A stretch of 64,000 nt of DNA from Lanius collurio (taxonomy: Eukaryota; Chordata; Aves; Passeriformes; Laniidae), in assembly GCA_020086605.1 (NCBI GenBank), contig JACBWW010000003.1:3465079-3529078 (forward strand), in the 5' to 3' direction. Numbering within the stretch: position 1 is the first letter of the stretch; the number at the start of each line of letters is the position of its first letter. Below the pieces are notes generated by a model. That model was given only the letters and a program-made list of their open reading frames with translations, was not told the DNA's origin and ran no database searches. Shown in pieces: positions 13,769-27,000 of this stretch. The position numbers were made by a program, and so were the translations under genes.

Positions 13769-16700
13769 AGGAAACTCCTGTTAAGCTGAGCATTGACATT
13801 GCAAATCCCACAGGCCAGGGCAGCAAATCTTGCTGGAGGTGATTTTTAACCACCAGGCTGGAAATCAAAACACACCTAAAGCAGTCTTGCTTATATATGA
13901 GACTTATGTATTCCAAACTTAGTGATTAAGAGAAATATGGGAAGCAAAGTGTTTTTATGTCTATTTCTGTTCACACTCACTCTAATGGGAGCAGGATCAT
14001 ACTGTTCTCTCTTCTTGAGCTACGTTAAACTTCAAAGTTTGACCAGATGCTGGATTTCTTTAAATTTTAACCTTCTTTCGGCTCTGCTGAAGGAGCCTCT
14101 CTTTATCTGCAACAGTTAGAAGCCATACCCAAACCACATTGCAGAAACAATGGTTGGAAGAGAAGATAATTAAGCTGGATGTGGCCAGGTTTTATTCAGC
14201 AACTTTCCCACTCACTACAACCTTCTAATCCAACTCAGTTAGCCTAGCATGTGTGCACTCAAACCCTATATTTAACCAGGAAGATTTTCTTACCTAGCTA
14301 CTGCTTCCAGAGGCTTGCAGACCAGCAGCAGCTGGTACAGAGTACTGTTGTTCTCTTTCTTTGCTTTCAAAATACCTTATTGCAAGTTGGGATCAACCCT
14401 TCCATATTTTCTAGGTACCTTCTGGGATTCTACAAGGTAATGTTGATAGGACAAGAAATTAATACACTTACATGCCTCTTTCCTATCTCTGGATTATAAC
14501 TATCATAAAAATTGAATTTAACTTGAAAATCTGTGGTGTCTGCATACACTTTTGGCACCCTCAGGTGATCTGTATTATTGAGCCTTGTAATACAATGCTG
14601 GGTTCTAGACACTTGGTAAAAGCAAACTCCCCTTCTGAGCTTTCCAAAATAATCAGTAATGGCGCTCAGAGATGGGCCTGCCAAAACAGTCAGATTGTTT
14701 GTTTTCAAAAAAAAAAATAAGTAAATATCCAAAAAATGCTTCAGTTGAAGCTGCCTCAAGCACTTTTACCTCACATAACCAGTACTTTTGGAAAGGTCCC
14801 GTTGACCTTGGCAGCATATTTGAACATGGCTGAACAGTTCTTGAGCAATTTTTCCAATGAATTAGGCACAAACAGGCATGTGTCATTGGGCACACATGCA
14901 GTTTTTTCTATCTCCTCTTTCTCCTTAAAAATTAATAATTTCTCAAAACTGCCGTGCAAAGAAAGTCACAACAAGCAGTATGTCCTAGTGTATTACTGGC
15001 TCGTGTTTGGTATGTGAAATTACTTAGCTAGAAGCTTTGCAAATGCCACAGAGTTGGGTTCTGACCAGAGACCAGTTTGTCAGATGCATTTATCTTTTCT
15101 GACACACATCTTAATCACAGAATTATCATAAACTGCGTATGTGAACTGACTGTGCATACTTCCATTACCAAAGAAGAAAACTTATGAATTTGGGAACATT
15201 AACACTGTGCATTAAATTCAGTCAATGACTTTTAACAAATGGAAAAGCTACTCCAGTGTAAGCAGAGAATAGTGATAAATGTATATTACCTGCTGTGCAT
15301 GAAGTCTATCTACTCACTAGTTTAAAAATGCTTTAGGAAAGTGTACAAAAAACCATCACACTTCTAGAACTTTAATCTCACAGAAGTCTTCACCTCTTAC
15401 TCTACTGCCAGGAGATTCCAAAGATTTCCTCTTTTGCCTGGCAATTGGTTGTCAGACATTATTAACTCACTGCTATCCTTTCCTTGACTTGTGTGGGGAA
15501 TCAGCATTATATTGATACTGCTGCACTGACAAGTACCCCCTACTTGGCTGCCTTTCTCCGTTTCCTTACCTGTCCCATCACTGCCACTCTTCATTCGCCT
15601 CCATTCTATCCACCAATCATTCTTTTCTGCACCCACTCCTTAACTCACAAGGTAGCCTTCCTTCTTTCATGACTTCATAACTCTATTACCTTTCTTTCCT
15701 ACTCTCATACTTCTATTTCTTCCTTTCCCCCATGGGTCATGTGAAAAAAACTTCTAAAAACTTGAGAGGAAAGATGCAGAGAATAAAACATATTGTCTTA
15801 TAAGTCAACATCTCAATAGAAAAAATTATGACTCATCCTTAGTTTTCAGCACACATCTTTTTTGTACAGTGCTCTGACTGGAATGAAACATAAACATCTG
15901 CTGCCGTAAAAATCTCCACTCACCATTCTGCCTTGTTCCTTCCCACTTTCCCATATAGTTAACATATTCCAAGAGCTTTCTTGCTTTAACATCATGTATT
16001 ATGGAAACAGCTTTGGGCTGCTGCGAAACAGTCGTCACAACTCAACTGAAATGTGACACAATCCTTAGCTCTACAATGTGCAGATGTCAGGTCACAGTAC
16101 AATGTTATTATTCCACTTCACAAGGGAAAAGGCCAACAAAGAGAAACTGAGTAACCCAACAAAGCAGTAGCAGAACCACAAATGCTGGCCAGGTCCTTTG
16201 AGTTTTTTACCTGCCCCCTGGTCAGTGCAACACGAGGAAAGTAAGAAAGTCACCTACAGCCAGAATAGAAGTCCAGTCCCTTTGATAGTATACCTTCAGC
16301 TGGAACTTCAGCAACACAAATAATGTGGCACTGGATTCAACGGAGGCAAAAATAAGGGGCATTTAATAATGTTTTCTTACTTTCATATAATATTTAAAAA
16401 TGAAACACATATATAGGCCTGCTTGCTTATTGTTTAGGAGACATTCAACAAAACTTAGGACTGATTATAGATCAATATTACTTTTAAAGACACAAAATCG
16501 CTTTTTATGAAATGGTTAAAATAGAATTACACAATTTTTCTCAGGGGTATGCTAAACTAATAGGTTTCTATGGTTTATTTTAAACATCTTACTGTAACAT
16601 TTATTTGCTTTATTTTTAAAGGCACAGTAAGTTACTAAACTACATTATTCCACACTACTACTCATTAGCAGAAATACAGACAATTAGCTATCTTGGAACT

Positions 16701-18879
16701 TTTATTTAAAATTAAGAGAGGAGGGAAATGTGAGAGCAGTTGAAAGCAAGATTTCTCAGGAAAAAAAAAAAAAACCTCTTTCATGCTCTTTAATGTTTAT
16801 TTCTATTTGGTTTGATGCTTATTTGTTTTTTTCTAGTTTACAGTAAGTTCCTTGTTATGGTCACATGAAAAGTTATTAAAGAAAAGAAGAAAGTTTTGTA
16901 GGGCTTATTTGTTCCAACAAAAGCCAGGGGAATTAAATAAAAACAAACTGAACATAAAATATGTAAAGACAGTACAGGTTGAAAATTAATAGCTTATTTT
17001 TAAAAAGGAAATTTAATAAAGTAGTGCTGTTAGCTATTTAAAAACTGGAAAAATGATACCTAAACATGTAGGGAATGTTGGCAAGTCTTCCAACCTGAGC
17101 TGGAGTGTGAATAACTGGTTATTATACTTCTTGTATTTTCTTTATTTTCCTTTATTCGTCAGAATGAACTACATGACAATGTTATTCTAATATACAACTG
17201 GAAATATAATTTTCTTTCCAAAATATCATGTGGCATCAATAATACAGATTTTTGCAGTAGGATTTTCACATCAAGGTGTTATCTCATGTTCACTGCATCT
17301 GTAATTTCCTCACATAAACCTAAACAGCTACAGTTCAATGTGAGAGCTCTGGTACAGTTTGGATCACCAAAACTCATTTTTGTTGCTGTATTACACTGAA
17401 TGAATTAAAATAAAAATGATGATCCAAATAAAAATGTTCATCTCCAACAGGTAATTGTGATTAGACAAGAAGTAAAATCAAGCTGTTGCTTCAGGCTCAA
17501 TATAAGTAGTATAATTATAGCACAGATACTTGAATTTTAAAGGTTTTCACTGAGAAGATACGTTTGGCAGCCACTGTGGCAACAGCTACTCAGTTTCAGT
17601 GCATACTAGAGTATATAGTTATGTAAAAGTTGTTGATGCATGAGAACTCACTGTGACAGCCTTACAATGTATATTTCATATAATTGTTTTATTTTTTTCT
17701 TAAATGGAAAGAAATTTCAAGTCAGTAATGTTCATCTGTCCTAAAACTTATCTTGTTTTACTGATGGAGTTAAGATCTTCTAATAGCGCTCTGGAAACAG
17801 TGGAACACTGTTGAACTGTCACACACAGAACTAATGATGAAGGAGAAAAAGGTTTCACTTAATTGTATTTTCACACTTGGCATTTCTCTAGATTCTTGGT
17901 TGCCTAAGCAAATTTGTGGCTTTGAAATTATTGTTAATTTCTTGCTATATATCACTTAGAGAGTTTTTTTTTCAGACAAAGTTTTGCTCCAGACTTTCCT
18001 ATTTGACTATATTTATAGCTTAACAATTTCTAGAAAGAATACATTTTATAAATATAAAAACTACTAGTCATTTTATATATATATATCATACAAAGTCTAT
18101 GATAACTTTGCTTCTAGGAAGATAGTTGTGCTCTTCAGAGGAATTGATTAAAAAACCAAGATTAATGAAAAAGCAAAAGTGGCCAGGGAATCTCATAAAA
18201 TACCTAGAAATTTATAGAGGTCTAGTATGAAGACCTCATAGAAGTCTCCTCATTTGCTACATAAACATTCATCTGAAACATTAATTAATTTTGCAAAATA
18301 TTTTTTTTTTTTTTTACTGAACTGTCAAGAAAAAATTTTGTGCAAGGTAGAATGAAAAGTACTTCTGGGTATTGCCAGCTGAAGTTCATGAATACTCTTC
18401 CTAAGAACCAAAGTGAAAAATTTTAAACAAAAAAAAACCCCTTTTTTCCTGTTATGTATTAAAAATCATGAGGGGAATTTTGATTCTACACCAGAGAGGA
18501 TACACCCAAATTTTCTTGTCTTGCTGTTACCATTAGTGGCAAAGTGGTTATTATGTCAGCTTAGAAGCTGCTGGCAGCTCAAGTGCCAGCATCCCTGTCA
18601 TAGGAGGCCAAGTGGCTTACAGAACTTGGTAGACTCAACAGCATGATCCTGAAGTTTGGGTTTTCATTACAGAGGTGGGTGATGGAAGTTTTCTAAGAGG
18701 GAGGAGGGTAGAAGAGCCTTCCCTACTGATGTAAAGAGCTCCCCCACAGACTGATCTGTGGCACCCAACAAGAATGAATATAGATTTTTCCTGGCTGATA
18801 CGCTTCTGTCTGTTTCCTGACAGAGTTTAATTTGGGGCATGCAGGGAAGGGCAGGATGAATGGAGCAGGAGGAAGGGTA
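13769..18879. other. AT-rich non-coding stretch, nothing recognised
   Basis: Roughly 5 kb without a supported gene. It contains an A14 run at 16761-16774, a short TA run near 18075, a T15 run at 18301-18315, and a small hairpin at 14876-14899 (GCATGTGT / ACACATGC). Several overlapping frames at 14430-15017 on both strands show no family resemblance. Confidence 0.55.
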
Positions 18880-19626
18880 AGACTCGGCCCTATCTATTCT
18901 TACACAGCTATATCCTGGGAACAGCCTGAGAGCAGTGCTGAGGAGACAGATTTGAGGGTGGCAGTGTATGAGAAGCTCAACATGACCCATCAACATGCAC
19001 TTGCAGTCCAGAAAGACAACAGTATCCTGGGCTACACCAAAGGAAGCATGGCCAGCAGGTAAAGAGAGGTCATTCTCCTCCTCTTCTTTGCTCTTGTGAG
19101 AGCCCACTTTAAGTACTTTGAGTCCAGCTCTGAGGTCCTCAGCACAGGAAATCCATAGGCCTGTTGTACCAGGTCCAGAGTAGGATCACTAAGATTATGA
19201 GAGGCCTGGAGCACTTCTTCTATGGCAAAAGGCTGAGAGTGTTGGAGTTGTTCAGTCTGGAGAAGGCTGCAGAGAGATCTTAAAGCAGCCTCCCAGTACC
19301 TCTTTAGGTAAAGGAGTGCTTACAAGAGAGTTGAAAAGGGACTTTTTACAAGGGCATGTAGTCATAGGACAGGTGGGAATGGCTTTAAACTGAAGAAGGG
19401 TAGGTTTAGATTAGTTATAAGGATGAAATTTTTGACTTTGAAGGTGGTGAGTCATTGGAAGAGGTTGCCCAGAGAGGATGTTAACACCCTATTCTTGGAA
19501 GTGTTCAAGGACAGGTTGGATGGGGCCCTGAGCAATCTGGTTTAGTGGAAGGTGTCCCTGCCCATGACACGGGGGTTGGAAGTAGATGAAGATCCCTTCC
19601 AACCTAAACCATTCCATGATTCTACA
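18880..19626 (+). mobile_element. CR1 LINE, 5'-truncated copy, plus strand
   Basis: A decayed chicken-repeat-1 (CR1) non-LTR retrotransposon fragment covering the C-terminal part of the ORF2 reverse transcriptase and the 3' UTR. The frame ending at 19062 still reads EKLNMTHQHALAVQKDNSIL followed by GYTKGSMASR, the CR1 ORF2 segment downstream of the RT catalytic site. Later parts, including the LRVLELFSLEKAAERS-like region near 19225-19280, are broken by indels. The 3' UTR is recognised by GGTTGCCCAGAGAGG, the GGTTGGATGGGGCC block, CCTGCCCATG, and the terminal CTTCCAACCTAAACC then ATTCCATGATTCTA. It is a dead copy: 5' truncation is the normal outcome of CR1 insertion, and there are many substitutions. 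The left edge is approximate. Confidence 0.93.
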
Positions 19627-20939
19627 AACACACCCACATCAGACAGCTTTGAATTAGTCTATTCATAGCCAGACATTCAGATTGCATTCCCTCCAGCTCT
19701 CCTACCCTGCTGCCTGAAGCCAGCTCCCTTCATGGTTATGTGGTCTACCTCAGGTTTAGCTCATCCCTGCCATGTGTTTGCACCTGTTGCACAGTGACAG
19801 AGTTGTGGAAAGATGGAAGTACTTGTTGAGGTCTGGAAAGCTGGGACACAACCCCAGGCTATGTTCTGGAGAAACTAGAAGTCTCAGATGCTGCCCCAGG
19901 GCAAAGATGTCTGTCTATTGCCTCCAGTGTCTCTCCCAAGGGGCATATTGTGGAACAGGGACAGTTTAACAAGTTTCAAAATATGTAGTGATGAGGGGAA
20001 GGCAGAGAACATAATGTAAGTCTGCAAGAAAAGAATTTCATATCTTCTTTTAATTCTTGTTTCTTCCCCTCTGGTAATCTCTGAAGCTCATAAACTTTCC
20101 AGAAGGCTATGCCACATTTGAATGCTTTGACATATTAGATACTGATATGTGGGTTCAGTTATAAGAGCTCCAAATTTTTATGATTTTCTAAAGCTAAGAT
20201 TATAATAATTTATTTTCAAAGATACCTGGAACTTTTTGTGTTGTACATAATAGTTCTTACTAATTTCTCCACTCATGTATGTTTAGAAAAGGAACTATAA
20301 TCTGAAATTCTGTTTAAGACATGGATCCTTGTGTAAAGAGGGCTCTGTCATTTATTCTTCTGGTAATCATGGCACTATTTTTTTTGTAGTAGGATCATGA
20401 GATGTACCCTTCCTGATGGCTTCACATCTGTATCGCTGTTTCCCCATCTTCTTTGATGGTGAAGGCAAAGGAGAGCCAAGCAGAAAGCAGACCTGAAATT
20501 CATTAGGCTTGAGAGAACAAAGAAGATATTTGTGTTCCCAGGAGGAAGACTTCTCTGAGGTCTGATGCCAGCCCCTCAGATGCTGATTTTTTCTATTGTG
20601 CTTCCTCACTACTTTTCAGTAAAGTCAAACTAGAAGGGAGACAAAGGTCACCCATGCACACAGAATGAAGAGTACTCCTTTTCAAAGAATATCTAGTATA
20701 ATCCCTTCCTTGCTAGTGATTTAGGTGGAAAATTTCTCCCACCTCAGACAGTAGAAAAGCATAATCTGCAACTGCTTGGCTATGTTTCAGCCATTTGGTA
20801 AAAGCTCACATATATTTTCACCAAAATTGCGTGGACACAATAGTGGTTTTTCTAATACATAAGATGTGTTCACATGCCCAGGATACACGAAGGTAAGAGA
20901 GAGAGCTACCTGACAAGTCCTACAGCTAGTGCAGCATTG
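19627..20939. other. Non-coding spacer between two CR1 copies
   Basis: Single-copy-looking sequence without a recognised gene. A frame at 20367-20609 (minus) is basic and uninformative. Confidence 0.5.
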
Positions 20940-21800
20940 ATAGAATCATTTTGGTTGGAAAAGACCTCCAAGATCATCAAGTCCAATTGTTAATCTAACA
21001 CTGTCAAGTCCACCACCAAACGGTGTCCCTAAGTGCCATATATACATCTCACCAGTGCCAAGAACAGGGTGACGACCACTTTCCCAGTCCTGCTGTCCAC
21101 ACTATTTCTGAGACAAGCCAGGATGCCATTGGCTTTCTTGTCCACCTGGGCACACAGCTGGCTCACTTTCATCTGGCTGTCAACCAGGTCCTTTTCTTCT
21201 GGACTGCTTGCCAACCTCTCTGCCCTCAGCCTCTAGCACTGCATGGGATTGATGTGTCCCAAGGGCAGCACCTGGCACTTTGTCATGTTGAACCTCAAAC
21301 TGTTGGCCTTTTCTCATAGATCCAACCTGTCCAGATCCCTCTTCAGAGCCTTGATGCCCTCCAGCAGATCCATCCAAGCTGGTGTCATCTGCAAACTTAC
21401 TGAGGGTACATTCAATGCCCTCATCTAGATCATTGATGAAGATAATTATCAGGTCTGGCCTCATTACTGAGCCCTAGGGAAAAACACTTGTGACCCACAA
21501 CCAACTGGGAAACCCACTAACCGTGGGAAGTGGTGTCAAAGGCTTTACTAAAGTCTAGATAGACAATATTGACAGCCTTTCCCTCACCCCCAAAGTGTCA
21601 TAGAAGGAGATCAGGTTGCTCAAGTATGACCTGCCTTTCCTGAACTCATGCTTGTGAGACCTGATGCCCAGGTTGTCTTGTATGTGCTGGGTGATGCTGC
21701 ACAAGGTGATCTGTTCCGTGAACTTCCCCAGCACTGATGTTAATCTGACAGGCCTACATCTCCTGTATCTTCCTTCTGGCCCTACTTGTAGTGTCTCTAT
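20940..21800 (-). mobile_element. CR1 LINE fragment with RT catalytic motif, minus strand
   Basis: Reverse-oriented CR1. On the plus strand it opens with the inverted CR1 3' end (TAGAATCATTTTGGTTGGAA, then ACCTCCAAGATCATCAAGTCC). At about 21051 it jumps over most of the 3' UTR and RT tail, so the copy has an internal deletion. It then runs through the RT domain to about 21800. On the minus strand the RT palm is clear: FINDLDEGIECTLSKFADDT, with FADDT at 21381-21395, the CR1 form of the YxDD-box catalytic motif. Further along (higher plus coordinates, N-terminal in the protein) are the DFSKAFDT-like and KPGLS-like blocks around 21540-21660, frameshifted. The 94-codon open part is a remnant, not a working enzyme. 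Confidence 0.93.
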
Positions 21801-22090
21801 TCCTCCTGCAGGATCTCCAAAAGCTCCTCTGCCTGATGATGTGACACAGCTTTTCTCTCCTCTTCAAGATGTTTCTTCCAGATTGACTTTTCAGGAGATA
21901 TATTCACTTTGTGCTGTCTTTCTCTCGTGATTATAAATATCTTTTACTGTTAAGGATTCTACACAGTTATAATGTCTACCCTATTTTCCCATGAATAACC
22001 ATCAACAAATCACTAGGAGTACAATGTTTTCAGCTTGGATGTATGACTCATGGCCAAGAAGCTGTGAAGGGAAAACTGTCTCACAAAAAT

Positions 22091-22215
22091 CTTCACTCTT
22101 GTGACCAGTGACAGGACTTGAGGAAACAGCATGAAGCTGAGCCTGGGAAAATTTTGATTAGATATCAGGAAAATGTTTTTCACCCAGAGAGTACTTAAGC
22201 ACTGGAATCAGAAGT
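22091..22215 (+). mobile_element. Short CR1 3'-UTR fragment, plus strand
   Basis: GTGACCAGTGACAGGACTTGAGG, ATTAGATATCAGGAAAATGTTTTTCACCCAGAGAG and GCACTGGAATCAG follow the order of the CR1 3' region seen intact at 32190-32310 in this window. No terminal octamers are present, so both ends are lost. Old and short, hence the lower confidence. Confidence 0.6.
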
Positions 22216-23707
22216 GGTTTATCTCCAGAGATGCTCCCACCAGCATCCAAGAGGCACAATATTTAGCCCTCCTGGAACAGAAGAGTTTGATCCTGCCACA
22301 TTACTCTCAAGTCTGAGACTCTCCATATCTGGAAGGACTGTCTGCCAGAAGAACCGCATCAGATCTTTTACCACCTTCTCAGTGATCTCCCATTTTGACC
22401 AACCCAGCAAGGTCCTCTGGAAGGCTTTGTGAACAATTGTTACTGCTGTAGGATTCATAGCCTGCTTTAGGATTTTCTTAACTTAGGCCATTCTAAGGAT
22501 AAATTATTATTTCATCTGTCAGTCCTGAATTGGATAAAGCTATAATTTACACTGTCTTATGGAGCATGAAGGTAGAGGCCTCATGGACACACAATTCAGC
22601 TGAAGAGTGACGTTATAATTAAGAGAACAGTTTGAAACTTCCTCACAGAGCTTAATTTAGCTTTTAACATTTTAGCCTTTTTTGATTGAGTAATATTTGA
22701 AAATATTTACCAGTTATATTGCGTGTCTCTACTACTAGAGCTATCAGTAAAAATTGTTTATTATTTTGAACAAAAAATTGTTACCATGACAAGTGAGAAA
22801 TCCAATTGAGAAACCATTTCAGTTTGAGAGTTACATGTCTTTTTTGATCTTCCTGAAAGCAAAGAAAGCTGACAATGAAATAGCATAATGAAAGGCTATT
22901 TCCTTGCTATCCAATACACCCACACCTGAGCCCCTAGGCTGGAAACTATGAAAAAAGGGTGTAACAGGCAGGTACACCATTCACTGCTAAGACTGTTACA
23001 TGCAAGCATGCTGTGGAACAGGCCTACTTGGGCTGTCATATGAATAAATCAAATCTCTGCTGGAACTTTCATGTTTGCTGCTCTTGAGTTTGACTACAAC
23101 TGCATTGGGATACAGAAAAAGTTGGGATGGTTTGTAACTGAGGCGTTTGCTTTGTCATGCCCCTACACCAATGAGCTGCTGTCCAAAATGGCAGCATGGG
23201 TTTTGCACATGGAATCATAGGCACAGCTCTGTGAATGACAGTCCTTTAGTGACATTAAGAGGTAGAACTAACTCAGTGTATGGAAGCAATTGCCTTCCCC
23301 AGTATAAACCACGGCAGGTTACTGCAAAATTCCTTCAAGGTGTCAGGTTGGGCAAGTTCACGAGAAAATGTAAAATGCTTTAAAGATTTAACAGACTTCT
23401 AATCTAGTACTCCACAAAGTTATTGCATTGGCTTTTTAATGAATAAAAACAAGGCAAAACAGATCAGTGGTCTATCTCAAGAGAATGTATTTCAGTGCAG
23501 CTTCTTTCAACATGCAGAACCCTATTCTCTGGTGAACCTTATTGCTGTTCTTTTCTTGTGGGCATGTGGTTGTGAAGAATTGACCAGGTCAGCAGAAAAA
23601 GTGTGTATCCGGATATATTCATGTGGCAGCCAGCCCAAGAAAACGGTGAAGGTGTTCTTGCTAATGATGAAGATATTACCAACAGAACCACTCATTAGGG
23701 ACTGTGC
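22216..23707. other. Non-coding stretch; one unexplained 79-codon minus frame
   Basis: No gene recognised. The frame at 22219-22458 (minus) contains a Trp/Lys/Glu-rich stretch (GWSKWEITEKVVKDLMRF) that looks less random than its neighbours. I cannot place it in a family, and it lies next to a CR1 scrap. The rest is ordinary AT-rich sequence. Confidence 0.4.
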
Positions 23708-23729
23708 TCCTCCCCTCCCCTCCCCTCCC
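23708..23729. repeat. (CCCCT)n repeat running into the gap
   Basis: At least four CCCCT units directly abut the run of N. The minus strand reads GGGGA repeats with four runs of at least three G, a G-quadruplex-capable pattern, which plausibly explains why sequencing stopped here. Confidence 0.85.
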
Positions 23730-24065
23730 NNNNNNNNNNNNNNNNNNNNNNNNNNNNNNNNNNNNNNNNNNNNNNNNNNNNNNNNNNNNNNNNNNNNNNN
23801 NNNNNNNNNNNNNNNNNNNNNNNNNNNNNNNNNNNNNNNNNNNNNNNNNNNNNNNNNNNNNNNNNNNNNNNNNNNNNNNNNNNNNNNNNNNNNNNNNNNN
23901 NNNNNNNNNNNNNNNNNNNNNNNNNNNNNNNNNNNNNNNNNNNNNNNNNNNNNNNNNNNNNNNNNNNNNNNNNNNNNNNNNNNNNNNNNNNNNNNNNNNN
24001 NNNNNNNNNNNNNNNNNNNNNNNNNNNNNNNNNNNNNNNNNNNNNNNNNNNNNNNNNNNNNNNNN
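23730..24065. other. Assembly gap (336 N)
   Basis: A continuous run of N. Its true length and content are unknown; the left flank suggests it is at least partly CCCCT repeat. Reading frames that cross it are artefacts. Confidence 0.99.
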
Positions 24066-27000
24066 AGAAGACTTTTGGAGTAGCCAAAAGGTTATACAGG
24101 AGCCATTTATCAGTAGAAGGGTTCCAAAAAGTTCAAATAATTCCTAAAATGAGATCTTCAGGAATTTTTCCTTCAAATTTGAACTCTTAGGATTTGAGAA
24201 TATGCACTAAATTATTCACATAAAACAGAAGCCAGAAAGATAATTAAATGGGAAATTAAATCAAAACTTATGTCAGAAGTATCACAGTAATGAGGTCATA
24301 TTTATCCCTTTATTTCCTCCTGCTTCAGCTCCTTCCTGAAATTCTCAAAGGAAGCAAATAAAAACCATGTTCTAGCAAACTTCTGTGGTTTTAGATACAG
24401 GGACATTCATCTGTCTGTGCTCTTCCATGCATTCATGCCACAGATGTACTGTATTATTCTCCTTTTGTGTTAGTCCAAAAAACACTTTTGTAAACCAGCA
24501 GTACATAGAATATTATGACACCATCACACCAGAATAGCAAAAACGCCACGGTCTGCTTTGGTGTCAGCATTGAACTACCTTACTTCTTTGTTCCTTCAAG
24601 TCAAGAATATAGGACAATGGAGAGAGTACATCAGTCTTTATGTCCTCTTTGCACTGAAAGGAGACATTTCTTCTCCAGGATATGTTGAGCAGCCACGAAT
24701 AATAATGGAGTCGATTACAAATCAGAAATATATACAAACTGTCTCTACTTGTAACATTCACACATGTGGTTCTTCGTAACACAACTAGGATTTTTCTGCT
24801 TTACTTACAGTATTTGCTGAGGAATGGCTCAACAAGAATTAGAAAAGCTAGTAAATTCTGAACTACCTTCTATAATGAGAGTGATTTTTACTGTAAACTT
24901 ACATTTGAGTGTCTTCTGACAGTAAGACAGATTTTTGGGTTTTTTTTTAGTTTTAATAGAAGAATAAATTAAGTAATACAATAAAGTCTACTACAGGAAG
25001 GGGACCCTTATTAAAACAAAATAGAACTTCATGTGTTTCTGACTGTTTGAGCCTGAGGCTTCTCCCAGGTGCTAGTAATATATTGGCAGCCAAAGTCAGG
25101 CAAAAGTTCAAGAAAACCCTTCTCACTTTTTAAAAATCTGACAAGCAGAACTTCCAGTTACAGTTGTGAATAAATGATTTATGGCCAACTTTCTTAGGAA
25201 CAGTTATCTGTCAATGATATTTTTCTTTGGGTCCACCTCTTGAAAAATCTGTTAATTAAGTGCTTTACCCGGTAATGAGCTATGTAGTGAAACACAACTC
25301 TTTCATTTACAGCATAGAGCTTTTTTTGCATGATCATAATCACAAAGAAAAATCAGTTACTCAACCCTGGCAGAAAACCTAACTTCTGCACTTCAATGTA
25401 TCCATGATCCAATTTTTCTTTCTTTTGACTTTTACTGTTATGATTTCTCTTTTGCTGAAGTACTCAAGAAGTCTGGCTGAACTACCACTTTCCAGCCTTC
25501 ACCAGGATACACAGCTTTGTCTGTGAGAATTTTTTAACTTTTTGCAGTTGTTTTGTTCTCTCTTTAAGATCAAAAAAGGATGTTGCTTTGTTAGTTTTTT
25601 TTCTTTAATAAATAAATGTAAAATGTATTATTTCAAATTATAAATCCTTTCTTTTTAGTTTAACTCATTTTAAGGCTACTCTACACTTCTAAAGTAATAT
25701 GCAGAGTTCTCAATTTTACTGAGATATTCATATTCATATTATTTAAAAATAAGATTATTTTAATAACACTGTGACAAATCAAGTATGCTATAATGATCAC
25801 AAGACACAGCTAATAGAACAAAAAATTACACATAAAGTAACAAATGCTTAGAAATGCATTTAGTTCATTTATACATGTAGCCTCTACTTTCAAAACTGAA
25901 TAATTTTGCTATTAAACCTATATGAAGCACAATCAGATTTTCACAGGAACAGCTATTATTAAAAAGAATAATTAAAATAATCAAATCACCTGTGAGGTTT
26001 GCTTCTAATACAGAGATAAAGATGAGATCTAAATGTTGGCTAGCTAAGAAACAGGTTCTCAAATGCCACAAAATTATTTTTTGCTTTGATTGTACTTCAA
26101 AATGGAGAAGGAGAAAGTACACCAATTCACTGTGTTGAACTGCATTTTGTGAATGAAGAATATGGGTATCTTACAGAAAGAGGCAGAATCTTGGAACTCT
26201 AAACAGTGAGCATATCTAGGGTATATTTTCAAGAAAAAGACGATACAGCTGTTGATTTTTAGTCATTCCTCTTCCTTTTTCCAACTACTGGTCATTCACA
26301 CTTATGCTTTCTTCTTGCAATTTAAAATCTTTAATGAGTTCCCTCTGTTTTGCTCTTAGAAAGTCAAGAAGAATTGTCATGGACAACTTGCTGTTCACAG
26401 TGACGTACATCTAGGCCACAGTATTTGCAAAATAAAAGCCTTTCACAATTTTTAATATTTGACACATGTAAGAATTCTTTATTCTCTTGATTGAGTTAGA
26501 TTTTCGGGTAGAAAAGGCCCCATATAGCTCCTTTAAAATGACATAGATTTATTGGAGAATTTAATTTCTGTTTGAAGGGGTCTTTTTGCATTTTAAAAGG
26601 TGGCACTATTTCACAATCAGAATCCTACAATCCCACTTAAAGGATCTGTGGCGTGGTACAAATTTGTGGGAAGCAGTTTCTTATATGCCAGTATAACTGA
26701 ACTGCATTACATAAACTTCTGGCTTCCCTGAAATAAAAGACATACCACTACAAATTAGATAGGAGTAGGTAATATGTGAAAAAAAATATTTAAAAAGGGG
26801 AAAATCTAAACTCAGGTGTAAAAATATTACAGAATATTTCACATGTTGCTTAAATGGAGACCAGATTTGAAGTACAATGTTCTGATTTCCAACTATCTTT
26901 TTTTTTTCTCTTTTTTTTTTTTTCCTTTGAAATGGAAGTGTTTGAGAACTCAGTTGGGCATAGGATATAATACTACAACAAGAGTGTAAAACCAACTTAA

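Noticed and set aside
23439..24147. Frames of 130-214 codons on both strands across the gap
   Set aside because: Most of their length is N; the open reading is an artefact of the gap.
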